DNA from: Candidatus Anammoximicrobium sp.
GTDB lineage: Bacteria > Planctomycetota > Planctomycetia > Pirellulales > Pirellulaceae
Assembly (NCBI GenBank): GCA_012515235.1
Contig: JAAYYU010000176.1
Span: 27,740-91,739, forward strand
Direction: 5' to 3'
DNA: 64,000 nt
Within the stretch, counting starts at the first letter, position 1; every line of letters begins with the position of its first letter. The position numbers were made by a program, and so were the translations under genes. Below are positions 33,422 through 41,905 of the stretch, one piece after another. The notes beneath the pieces are model-generated. The model was not told where the DNA came from. It made no database searches and saw only the letters and a list, made by a program, of their open reading frames with translations.

Positions 33422-36400
33422 ATGAATCATCCTTTCGCTCTCGCCCTCGCGGCGATGTTCGCGCTGGCGACGGTTGGCACAGCGGCCGAGGACGCCGCCG
33501 TCCGCGGCATTCCTTTCAAGCCCGATCCGCCCCCGGCGATCGATGGCCGATTGGACGACTGGGACAGCGTGCCCAACGTGACCGTTGCGGCGACGCAAGC
33601 GCACTGCGTGTACGGCCAGCCGAAGTGGGTTTCGGCCGCCGACCTCTCGGCCCGAGTCTGGCTGGCCTGGCGCCAGGAGTATCTCTATCTGGCCGCCGAC
33701 GTGACCGACGATCAGCACCGCCAGGCGCTTCGCGACCGCGACCTGTTTCGCGGCGATCACCTGGAGCTGTATCTCGACCTGACGCCCGACGCGCCGCCGG
33801 GGCGAGACTTCCTGGGAGCGGGCCAGGTCCAGTTCGGTTTCAGTCCGGGCAATTTTCAGCAGACCGGCGATCCCCTGGCCGACATTCCGCCCCAAGCGGT
33901 TGTCTTCCGGCCGGAACAACCCGCCGCCGGTGTGCTCGTGGCTGCGCAGCCGACGGACGCAGGATACGCGATGGAGGCGGCAATCCCGTGGCCGCTGATC
34001 GGACAACTGGCCGCCAAGCCCGGTCTGCGCCCGGCCCAAGGGTTTTCCCTGGGTCTGGAAGTGGCCGTTTCCGACACGGACAGTCAGACGCCGGCTCAAG
34101 AAAAAATGCTTGCCTTGCGACCCGAGCCTTGGCAGCGGAAATGCGAGCGGCTTGTCCCGGCGGCGCTGGCCGGTTCCGACGGGACGCCGCCGGCCACCGT
34201 CCGCAGCCAAGTCCTGTTGGCGGCGGTCGAGGTGCCCGTGGGCGAAAAACGCGAAATCCCCTTTACCGCCCCCAGCGTCCCGCCCGGCAAGGAACTGGTC
34301 CTGACGTTCCAGGCCCGGCTGGACTCGTCGCGCCCGGCCGGTTACACCCGCGGCATGCGTCTGACGGTCAACGGCCAGACGCTGGACGGCGGACGGCTGG
34401 TCAACTGGGAGGGCGCGGAGCCGCGCGTCAACGGCGAATTGATGTCGCCCGCCGCCGGCGACACCTTGAACGTTCCCTACAGTCCCGACTTCGACTCGCC
34501 CAACCAGCACCCCAGCTACGCCTTGCGGAGCGGCCCCAAACTGTGCCGCTACGAACTGCGGATCACGGATCTGGTGCGCCACGGCGGCAATCAACTGATC
34601 CTCCACAACGCGGCGGCCGCCGAACTGAAAAAGACGCTGGTTGTGGCCGACGTACGATGGCAGATCCGCGAACCCGTAGCGCCGCGTCCCAAACGTCCCG
34701 CCCCGACCGGTCCGCTGCCCGTGGTGCATCCGGCTGCGCAGCACAAGGTGGACTATCAGCTGACGCGGCTGGAAGACGGCACGGTGGAAATCGCCATCGG
34801 AGGGGCGACGTTCCGAGTGGACGCGGAGTTCTCGACGCCGGAGCCGGCCTGGGTCCGCGGCTCCAACAAGTACTTCGACCACCAGCAGGAGATCCAGCCG
34901 TGCGACGCGTGGATCCTGGTGCGCGACCGGTTCACCAACCGCACGTCGGAAGACCTGCCGCTGATGCACCGTCATCGCGTGTCGGGCCGGTCGCCGTGGA
35001 AACAGGTCTACTTGGCCGGCTTGTCCCCCGCGTCGCTGGTGAGCACCGCTTCCGAACCCGCGAACCCCACCGCCTTCGGCGCGGCGGAGACGGCGGGGCT
35101 GGGCGTGCTGCCGCTGGACGACGTCTTCCTGGTGCATGCGACCAGCTTCAGCACCGAGAACCAGGTGGGGTTGGCCGACAACCAGCTGGTTTTGAAACCG
35201 GGCGTCTCCTACACGGCCCAGTGGGCGATTCTGCCCGTGGCCAGCGGCGACTACTTTGCCTTCGTAAACGCGGTGCGGCGGTTGCGGGAGGTGAACTTTA
35301 CGCTGGACGGTTCGTTCGCGTTCTTGCGGGCCGACCCGCGTCTGGGCGCGACGAAGTGGAGTGATCGGGAATGCGCCGACTTCATCCGCTTCAAGCACGC
35401 CCAGTTTGTCTGCAGCGGCATTTCCTGGCCGCGGCACCACGGCCGCTATCCGCACGGTACGTGCTTCCAGCAAATGGACTGGACGGCGACCAAGCAACAG
35501 ATCGCGCGGCTGCGCCAGCTGGCGCCGCAGGCCAAGCACCTCAAGTACTACCACTGCTTCATCGACACGCTGGACGAAGCGTGCGAGAGATATGCCGATG
35601 CCCGGCTGCTCCGCTCCGACGGCACGCACGCCGATTACGGCCAGCCGTACGATCGCCTGTACGTGCCCACGGCCGAGAACACGTTTGGCCGCGACGTGGC
35701 GCGAAACGTGGAACTGATCCTGGGCCCGCAGCCGGACGGGATCGGCTGCGACGGCGTGTACTGGGACGAGTTCGAGTACAGCCGTTACCAGTACGCCTAT
35801 CACCTGGCGGACCGCGAACGCGCCGGCCTGCCGTGGGACGGAGTGAGCGCCGACATCGACCCCAAGACGCTGAGAATCGCTCGGCGGAAGAGTTCGGTGG
35901 AGTTGATCTCGCAGCCCTTCCGCCTGGCGCTGGCTCGCAGCATTCTGGCCCGCGGTCCGCTGGTGGCCAACGGCCAGCCGCACACTCGCACCATGCTGCA
36001 GCTGCACTTCCCGCGGTTTGTCGAGACGGGCAGCATCAGCCGCTGCAGCCGGGCGCAGCTGTACTCGCCGATCGCCCTGGGCGATCACTTGACCGAACGC
36101 AGCGAACGGGACGCCTACCGGGTGATGCTGCGGGCGTTGGATTTTGGCTGTCTGTACTACTGGTACAACGATCTCACGGTAGTGCCCACGCATCCGCACC
36201 TGACGAGCTACATGTTCCCGTCCACGCCCGTCGAGTTGGGCGAGGGGTATCTGATTGCCAAGGAGCGGATTGTGACCAACCGCAGCGGTTGGTTCGGTTG
36301 GGGCGACTCGGCCAGCCACGAGGTGCACGTGTTCGACGACCAGGGACGGGAAGTGCCGAAATTCCAGGCTCCGACGGTCGTCCACAAGGAAATGACATTT

Positions 36401-36490
36401 ACGGAGTTGCGTTTGCCGGAAGACTACAGCGCGGCAATCGTCCGTCAGGCGGGCGTTCGACCGCCGACAGGCCCGCCGCAGCAACGGTGA
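33422..36490 (+). CDS. Secreted CBM9-like/TIM-barrel GH-like protein
   Basis: This is a 1022-residue protein. ATG 33422 begins a signal peptide (FALALAAMFALATVGTAAE). Residues ~25-250 match the CBM9-like fold (PAIDGRLDDWD, YLYLAADVTDD, DHLELYLDLT). A galactose-binding-like region follows (about 270-430), and the C-terminal half contains a barrel with SDRECADFIRFKH, IGCDGVYWDEFEYS (probable catalytic acids) and FGCLYYWYND. I do not recognise a characterised GH family for the barrel. Secretion and CBM suggest polysaccharide binding and cleavage. It is probably co-transcribed with the DUF1559 gene. The inverted-repeat element starts 31 bases after the stop. Confidence 0.7.
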   Translation: MNHPFALALAAMFALATVGTAAEDAAVRGIPFKPDPPPAIDGRLDDWDSVPNVTVAATQAHCVYGQPKWVSAADLSARVWLAWRQEYLYLAADVTDDQHRQALRDRDLFRGDHLELYLDLTPDAPPGRDFLGAGQVQFGFSPGNFQQTGDPLADIPPQAVVFRPEQPAAGVLVAAQPTDAGYAMEAAIPWPLIGQLAAKPGLRPAQGFSLGLEVAVSDTDSQTPAQEKMLALRPEPWQRKCERLVPAALAGSDGTPPATVRSQVLLAAVEVPVGEKREIPFTAPSVPPGKELVLTFQARLDSSRPAGYTRGMRLTVNGQTLDGGRLVNWEGAEPRVNGELMSPAAGDTLNVPYSPDFDSPNQHPSYALRSGPKLCRYELRITDLVRHGGNQLILHNAAAAELKKTLVVADVRWQIREPVAPRPKRPAPTGPLPVVHPAAQHKVDYQLTRLEDGTVEIAIGGATFRVDAEFSTPEPAWVRGSNKYFDHQQEIQPCDAWILVRDRFTNRTSEDLPLMHRHRVSGRSPWKQVYLAGLSPASLVSTASEPANPTAFGAAETAGLGVLPLDDVFLVHATSFSTENQVGLADNQLVLKPGVSYTAQWAILPVASGDYFAFVNAVRRLREVNFTLDGSFAFLRADPRLGATKWSDRECADFIRFKHAQFVCSGISWPRHHGRYPHGTCFQQMDWTATKQQIARLRQLAPQAKHLKYYHCFIDTLDEACERYADARLLRSDGTHADYGQPYDRLYVPTAENTFGRDVARNVELILGPQPDGIGCDGVYWDEFEYSRYQYAYHLADRERAGLPWDGVSADIDPKTLRIARRKSSVELISQPFRLALARSILARGPLVANGQPHTRTMLQLHFPRFVETGSISRCSRAQLYSPIALGDHLTERSERDAYRVMLRALDFGCLYYWYNDLTVVPTHPHLTSYMFPSTPVELGEGYLIAKERIVTNRSGWFGWGDSASHEVHVFDDQGREVPKFQAPTVVHKEMTFTELRLPEDYSAAIVRQAGVRPPTGPPQQR

Positions 36491-36521
36491 CCGAAAGAAC
36501 CTCCCGGTTTCCGCGGACTCC

Positions 36522-36617
36522 GGGGTCAGGCTTACAGATTTCAATTTTCGCGGCCCCAGGACTTGCCACTTGGAAAGCGACTGCCCCGCGAAAATTGAAA
36601 TCTGTAAGCCTGACCCC
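36522..36617. mobile_element. 96-bp perfect inverted-repeat element, REP/MITE-like, copy 2
   Basis: Arms 36522-36553 and 36586-36617 are perfect 32-base inverted repeats around a 32-base centre. The outer sequence (GGGGTCAGGC, then TTACAGATTTCAATTTT) is the same as in the 23673-23769 copy apart from two differences over 27 bases, while the centres differ. No transposase is present. The identity of the arms suggests recent or actively maintained mobility. Confidence 0.8.
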
Positions 36618-36768
36618 AGACGGTAGCGTTGGGACTGCGGCGCGTCGGCGCAGCCCCGAATTCGTGCGGGGCGCGGGTTGACTTTCGGGTCCCTTCCCGT
36701 CAAGATAGAGACCGTTTGTGTGCTGCAGCCAGATCCGGTTTACTCGTGCCATTTGGTATAGCGCAACA

Positions 36769-37836
36769 ATGGTTCTTTCCCTTTACGCGGTCGTTTCCCT
36801 GCTGACGCTGCCCTGCCTGGTGCTTCTGGGCGTTTGGCTGTTTCATTTGCCGTCCGCGACCGGTATTTGTGATACCATCGGCACGCTCGGAACCGGCGGC
36901 TCCGGCCAGTTCTCGTTGAAGACCCTGGGCGACTGCCGAGAGTGCGAGTTCTTCACGCCGGACGGTCTCAAGCTGCAGGGGACCTACGTGCGTCGGCGCA
37001 CGGTCGAGCGGCTTGGTGTCGTCGTCTTCTGTCACGAGTTTGGCGGCGACCGTCACGTCGCCGCTCCTTACGTGGCCGGCCTGCTGGACGAAGGCTTTGA
37101 CGTGTTTGCCTTCGACTTCCGCAATCACGGCGAAAGCGAACGCATGGCAGGCTACACGCCGCGGACTTGGGCCACCCGGTATGAAGTCTTGGACGTGATG
37201 GCTGCCCTGAATTACGTCCGCTCGCTGGAGGACGCCGACCCGGAAGGCGTCGCCTTGGTGGGGATCAGCCGGGGCGGCTCGGCCGCGATGAGCACGGCGA
37301 GTTGCGCCGAGGGCGTCTGGGCGCTGATCACCGACGGCGCGTTCGTCTCTCGCTGGGTGACGACCGCGAACATCCGCCGCTTCATGCCCCAATTCGTGCG
37401 ACTGGCGCCGGTGCTGACGCGGCTGCCCTGGTTCGTGCACTCCATTTACGGAACCGTCGTCCACGACCTTGTCGCGCGGAAGGTCAAGCATCCGTGCATC
37501 AACCTGGTCAACGACGTGCGGGGCCTGCGTCTGCCCGCGCTGATGATCCACGGAGCGCGGGACAGTACGATTCCCGTGGAGTTGGCCTATCGCCTGTGGC
37601 GGAGGTTGCCGAATCGCGCCCGGTTGTGGATTGCGCCCAAGAGCAGTCACAACCGCTCCCTGCGCACTCATCCGGCTCGCTATCGCAGGCGGATCTGCCG
37701 CTTCCTCAAGAACCACGCTCCTGGGCCGGCCCACTGGCCGCACGAGATCGCGCCGACCGTTTCGCCGAATGCCGCCTGCACCGTGCGCGTTGCCGAAAAG
37801 CGGCCTCCAGCCTACGCGCGGACCACAGCGTCATGA
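36769..37836 (+). CDS. Membrane-anchored alpha/beta hydrolase
   Basis: This is a ~355-residue protein. ATG 36769 begins an N-terminal membrane anchor (LYAVVSLLTLPCLVLLGVWL). The hydrolase domain has VVFCHEFGGDR (oxyanion), VALVGISRGGSAAM (nucleophile Ser), IHGARDSTIP (acid) and SSHNRS (His). It resembles the acyl hydrolase/thioesterase-like membrane-linked alpha/beta hydrolases. Its stop overlaps the start of the next gene (ATGA, 37833-37836), so the two are translationally coupled. In this setting a thioesterase or acyl-hydrolase role next to a condensation-fold acyltransferase is plausible but not proven. The start lacks a clear ribosome-binding site. Confidence 0.72.
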   Translation: MVLSLYAVVSLLTLPCLVLLGVWLFHLPSATGICDTIGTLGTGGSGQFSLKTLGDCRECEFFTPDGLKLQGTYVRRRTVERLGVVVFCHEFGGDRHVAAPYVAGLLDEGFDVFAFDFRNHGESERMAGYTPRTWATRYEVLDVMAALNYVRSLEDADPEGVALVGISRGGSAAMSTASCAEGVWALITDGAFVSRWVTTANIRRFMPQFVRLAPVLTRLPWFVHSIYGTVVHDLVARKVKHPCINLVNDVRGLRLPALMIHGARDSTIPVELAYRLWRRLPNRARLWIAPKSSHNRSLRTHPARYRRRICRFLKNHAPGPAHWPHEIAPTVSPNAACTVRVAEKRPPAYARTTAS

Positions 37837-39170
37837 GCGAACGGCGCCCCCTGACCGCGCTGGAGGAATACTTCCTTCTCGAAGACCGCCCGGCGTACCC
37901 TTGGAGCTTCTTCGTGCGGCTGGTCTGCACCGGCCGCGCCGACCGCCAGGCCGTGGAAACCGCGTTGCGTCACAGCGTCGTCCGGCATCCGCTGCTGTCG
38001 TCGGTCGTCCAGCAGCAGGGGGACGGCTCCTGGGTTTGGCAACGCGTGGAGCAACCGCAACCGGCGGTGGTGTGGAGCGAGGGGACCGGGAGCGAAACGT
38101 TCGCGCCGGCGACGCGTCAGGATATCTCGGCAGAGATCGGAGTTCGGCTGCACGCCGCCGCGGGATCGGACGGGACGCAACTCGTCTTCCAGTTTCACCA
38201 CGCCTGCTGCGACGCGCGGGGGGCCTTCACCTGGATCGAGGATTGGCTGGCGGAGTATGCCCGTGCCACGGGAGCCGGACGGGAGCTCGGCTTGCCACGG
38301 GAGTATGACCCGGACCTGCTGGATCGCCGCGGCCGGCCCGAGTTGAAGGCGCGGCACCTTCGCGGCGCGGTCGCGGCCCACTGGGCCGGCTTGCTGCGAG
38401 CCTACCGTTTTCTGCGGCAATCGCCGGTGCCCTTGCTGGACTACGAACCGGGCCGCGACGACGAGCCGGCGCCCGCGGGCTTTCCCGCCGCGAAGAACTT
38501 CCGCTTCGACGCGGCGACGACGGCCCAGTTGCGGACGGCCGCGAAACGCCGGCAAGCCACCCTCAACGATCTGCTGTGCTGCGATCTGCTGCTGGTTCTG
38601 CGTGATTTTCAGCAGGGCGCGCCGCCGCCCCGGCCCGACGGCTGGCTGCGGCTCGCCGTGCCTGTCGACCTGCGCACGCAGGCCCAAGAGAACATGTCGG
38701 CAGCCAATCAGGCCAGCATGGTGTTTGTCACGCGTCGAGCCAGCGTCTGTACGGACGCCGCCGGACTGCTGCAGAGCATTCACCGCGAGTTGCAGCAGGT
38801 AAAGGACCTGGGACTCGCCCACACCTTTCTGCGCTCGCTGCAAATCCGCCAACGTCTGCCGGGAGGCCTTGCCCGGTCCGTCCGCAAGACCAAGTGCGGA
38901 TCGACCGCGGCGCTGACGAACGTCGGAGAAACGCTGGAAAACTGCCCGCTTCCGCGGCTCGAAGGAAAACTGGTCGCCGGCAACCTGGTGCTGGACGCCG
39001 CCGATTTCTTGGCGCCCATCCGGCCGCTCACCTGTGCGTCGGTCGCTGCGTGTACCTGTGCGGGCCAGCTGTCCGTCAGCCTCCAGTACGATCCGCGGGC
39101 CCTGTCCGGAACCGCCGCCGACCGGCTGTTTGAAGCCTTTCTCGGCCAACTGCGCAACGACCTGCGATGA
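37833..39170 (+). CDS. Condensation-domain-fold (acyltransferase) protein
   Basis: This is a 445-residue stand-alone protein of the chloramphenicol-acetyltransferase/condensation superfamily. The catalytic motif HHxxxD is present as HHACCD (residues 122-127), followed by ARGAFTWIEDW. Start-domain strands (SFFVRLVCTG, HSVVRHPLLSSVV) and the LAVPVDLRTQ and NVGETLENC segments match condensation/WS-DGAT-like folds. There are no carrier-protein or adenylation domains. Superfamily members join an acyl thioester to an amine or hydroxyl. It is coupled to the membrane hydrolase gene and followed by an aminotransferase gene. The ATGA overlap fixes its start. Confidence 0.78.
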   Translation: MSERRPLTALEEYFLLEDRPAYPWSFFVRLVCTGRADRQAVETALRHSVVRHPLLSSVVQQQGDGSWVWQRVEQPQPAVVWSEGTGSETFAPATRQDISAEIGVRLHAAAGSDGTQLVFQFHHACCDARGAFTWIEDWLAEYARATGAGRELGLPREYDPDLLDRRGRPELKARHLRGAVAAHWAGLLRAYRFLRQSPVPLLDYEPGRDDEPAPAGFPAAKNFRFDAATTAQLRTAAKRRQATLNDLLCCDLLLVLRDFQQGAPPPRPDGWLRLAVPVDLRTQAQENMSAANQASMVFVTRRASVCTDAAGLLQSIHRELQQVKDLGLAHTFLRSLQIRQRLPGGLARSVRKTKCGSTAALTNVGETLENCPLPRLEGKLVAGNLVLDAADFLAPIRPLTCASVAACTCAGQLSVSLQYDPRALSGTAADRLFEAFLGQLRNDLR

Positions 39171-39327
39171 GCCCGCGTCGGGAAAACGCAACGGCGACGG
39201 CGCCGAGCCGCGATTCCGACCGGCGGACGCCTCTTGCATCGGACCCGCGGTGGGGCTATTGTCGAGAACGGCAACGCGACGGACGGCAGACTCACGGCAA
39301 CACGATCACGGCGGGAGGCAACTGGCG

Positions 39328-40656
39328 ATGAATCGGAAGCAGGCAGACACCGTTGGGGATTTTCGGTATGAAACCGCAGCCGGCCGCGTGGGCTGGCCGG
39401 CCGTCGGCGAACCGATGCGCGCCGAGGACATTCTGCGCACGATCGAGTTCCTCGTGCCGCCGACGGCAGGCGAGAAAGCGGCCTATCGCCAGCAATTGGC
39501 CTGCGTGCGGGAGGCGCTCGAGGGCCTGTGCCGCGTGGGGGGCAGGGCCGGCAAGCTCACCCTGGGCGACCAGGTGCAGCAGGTGGAAGAGGCCGCCCAG
39601 CGCTACCTGAACGTCAAGCACGCCTTGCTGCTGACCAACGCCACCGCCGGTTTCGAAATCGCTTACAAGATGGCCGGCCTCGAACCGGGCGACGAAGTAA
39701 TCGTGCCGGCCATCACGTTCGTCGCCACCGTGGTCTATCCCCTGGCCGTCGGCGCCAAGGTCGTGCTGGCCGATCTGGACCAGCGGACCATCAACCTGGA
39801 CCCGGCCGACGTGGCCCGCAAGATCACCCCGCGGACGCGGATGATCGTGCCGGTCCACATCGGCGGCTGGCCCGCCGACATGGCCCCGCTGATGCGGTTG
39901 GCCCGGCAGCACGACCTGGTCGTGCTGGAGGACGCGGCGCACGCTTTCGGGGCAGAGTACCGCGGGCGGCGCGCCGGGACCATCGGTCATTTCGGCGCGT
40001 ACAGCTTCCACGAGGTCAAAAACATCACGGCCTTGGGCGAGGGCGGACTGCTGGTCAGCAATACCAAGTACGGCCAGCAGTTTCGCAAAGCCCGGTTCGT
40101 GGGCTTGGACCTGTCGCAGCAGATCCCGAACTGGCTGTACGACGTGACGGCGATCCAGGGAATGCGCGGCCTGTTCGTCGCCGGCAACCATTCGGCCACC
40201 GAGATCCAGGCGGTGGGCCTGATGAGTCAGATGCGGCGCAACGACCGGATCATCGCCGCCCGTCGGCATACGGCCCAGACGCTCAACCGGCGGCTGTCCG
40301 CTCTCCGGGGCGTGCGGGGGACGCCGATGGACCACGGCCAGACACGCGGCACGCATCACCTGTTCCAGTTGCAGATCGACCCCGACATCGTCGGTGCCAA
40401 CGTGCAGGATTTGAAACGCAAGTTGACCGAGCGGGGCGTGACCCAGATCCCGCACTTCGCCCCGTTGTACAAGTTCCAAATCATGCGGCAACTGGGTTAC
40501 GACACGGACGCGATCCAGGCCGGTTGCCCGGTGTGCGAAGACGTCTTTACCAACCGCTTTACACACGTGCCGATCTACGGACTCACCCCGGAGCAGGTGA
40601 AATACCTGGGCGATGCCGTGATCGACAGCGTCGAAGAGCTGCGCGCGGGTCGCTGA
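39328..40656 (+). CDS. DegT/DnrJ/EryC1/StrS aminotransferase, cytoplasmic
   Basis: This is a 442-residue protein. ATG 39328 follows GGGAGG at 8 bases. Core motifs are LTNATAGFEIAYKMAG, the GDEVIVPAITFVAT strand, VVLEDAAHAFGAEY and SFHEVKNITALGEGG with the PLP lysine at residue 231. There is no Tat or Sec leader, in contrast to the three other DegT paralogues here. It lies 157 bases after the condensation-fold gene and 104 bases before a Gfo/Idh/MocA gene, a pairing often used to make or modify amino-sugars (dehydrogenase oxidises, DegT aminates). Amination of a keto-sugar is the likely reaction. Confidence 0.88.
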   Translation: MNRKQADTVGDFRYETAAGRVGWPAVGEPMRAEDILRTIEFLVPPTAGEKAAYRQQLACVREALEGLCRVGGRAGKLTLGDQVQQVEEAAQRYLNVKHALLLTNATAGFEIAYKMAGLEPGDEVIVPAITFVATVVYPLAVGAKVVLADLDQRTINLDPADVARKITPRTRMIVPVHIGGWPADMAPLMRLARQHDLVVLEDAAHAFGAEYRGRRAGTIGHFGAYSFHEVKNITALGEGGLLVSNTKYGQQFRKARFVGLDLSQQIPNWLYDVTAIQGMRGLFVAGNHSATEIQAVGLMSQMRRNDRIIAARRHTAQTLNRRLSALRGVRGTPMDHGQTRGTHHLFQLQIDPDIVGANVQDLKRKLTERGVTQIPHFAPLYKFQIMRQLGYDTDAIQAGCPVCEDVFTNRFTHVPIYGLTPEQVKYLGDAVIDSVEELRAGR

Positions 40657-40698
40657 CCCCGTGTGGCACGGCCTACTTGTTGGCCGTGCTCCCACGAA

Positions 40699-40728
40699 AC
40701 ACGAAGCCAGCCGACACGAAGCCAGCCG
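40699..40728 (+). repeat. 15-bp perfect tandem duplication
   Basis: ACACGAAGCCAGCCG occurs twice without a gap (40699-40713 and 40714-40728) in the short space before the Gfo/Idh/MocA start, upstream of its GAGGAAGGG ribosome-binding site. It is probably a slippage duplication. Confidence 0.7.
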
Positions 40729-40760
40729 ACAGAGAGAAAAGGCACATAGAGGAAGGGCAC

Positions 40761-41870
40761 ATGCATAGATCCGTTTGCCGCTGGGGCATTCTGGGCGCCG
40801 CCGAGATTGCCCGCAAGAACTGGCAGGCCATCCGCAACGCTTCCAACTGTACGCTGACGGCCGTGGCCAGCCGCGATCCGGAGAAATGTCGCCGTTTCGT
40901 CGCTGAATGCCAAAGCCACGTGCCGTTCCCTGTGCCGCCGCAAGTCTGCGGGAGCTACGAGGAGTTGTTGTCGTCGGACGCCGTGGATGCGGTTTACCTC
41001 CCCTTGCCGACGGTCGTTCGCAAGTCGTGGGCCATCCGGGCCGCGGAGGCGGGCAAGCACGTGCTGTCGGAAAAGCCGGCGGGGGCGACTGCGGCCGACG
41101 TGCGGGAGATCCTGGCTGCCTGTCGCCGCAACGGGGTGCAGTTCATGGACGGCGTGATGTTCCTGCACAGTCGGCGTCTGGAGCGGATTCGCCAGTTGCT
41201 CGACGACGGAACCAGCGTTGGACAGGTTCGGCGGATCGCCTCGCACTTTGCGTTTCCGGGCTCGGAGGACTTCTTCCAGCATGACATCCGCACGCACAGC
41301 GGCCTGGAGCCGCTCGGCTGTCTCGGCGATTTGGGCTGGTACAACATCGGCTTGACGCTCTGGGTCATGCGGGGGCAACTGCCCGTTCGCGTGTGCGGTC
41401 ATCGCCTGGCCGAGCATCACCGCAGCGACAGTCCGGCGGCGGTGCCGATCGAATTTTCTGCCGAGCTGTTTTACGAGGACGGAGCGTCTGCGAGTCTGTA
41501 CTGTTCCTTCCGGACGGAGAATGAACAGTGGGCGCACATCAGCGGCACCCGGGGCTGGCTGTACATCCCGGATTTCGTCCTGCCGCACTTGGGGAGCGAA
41601 GTGGCGTTCGAGTTGGGCAAGCCCGTGTTGGCTCTGCGCGGCTGCGACTTCAACATGGAACAGCACACGCGGCGGATTGCGGTGTCCGAATACAGCAACA
41701 GCCACGAGACCTCGCAGGAGGCGAACCTGTTCCGGCATTTCGCCGACCTGGTGCTGGCGGGCCGACCGGATCCGCATTGGGGCCAGATCGCGCTGGGGAC
41801 CCAACAGGTCCTGGACGCCTGTCTCCAGTCGGCTCGCTCGGCGGGGCGGATGATCGACTTGCCGGCCTGA
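40761..41870 (+). CDS. Gfo/Idh/MocA-family dehydrogenase
   Basis: This is a 369-residue NAD(P)-dependent oxidoreductase. ATG 40761 follows GAGGAAGGG. The Rossmann start WGILGAAEIAR, the VAVYLPLP-type strand (DAVYLPLPTVV), the conserved SEKPAG and the C-terminal beta-sheet domain (ISGTRGWLYIPD) are typical of the family. Relatives oxidise sugar or inositol alcohols. Following the DegT gene on the same strand, it is probably part of the same amino-sugar unit. The gene after it is convergent and only 35 bases away. Confidence 0.88.
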   Translation: MHRSVCRWGILGAAEIARKNWQAIRNASNCTLTAVASRDPEKCRRFVAECQSHVPFPVPPQVCGSYEELLSSDAVDAVYLPLPTVVRKSWAIRAAEAGKHVLSEKPAGATAADVREILAACRRNGVQFMDGVMFLHSRRLERIRQLLDDGTSVGQVRRIASHFAFPGSEDFFQHDIRTHSGLEPLGCLGDLGWYNIGLTLWVMRGQLPVRVCGHRLAEHHRSDSPAAVPIEFSAELFYEDGASASLYCSFRTENEQWAHISGTRGWLYIPDFVLPHLGSEVAFELGKPVLALRGCDFNMEQHTRRIAVSEYSNSHETSQEANLFRHFADLVLAGRPDPHWGQIALGTQQVLDACLQSARSAGRMIDLPA

Positions 41871-41905
41871 ACCGGCGCGAGGGAGCCCTCGAAGCGCGCT
41901 CGCGG

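Noticed and set aside
33410..36703. A very long antisense frame opposite the CBM9/TIM-barrel gene, and similar antisense frames elsewhere
   Set aside because: These are typical GC-rich shadow frames. They are Arg/Gln/Gly-rich, lack signal peptides and domains, and overlap well-supported genes.
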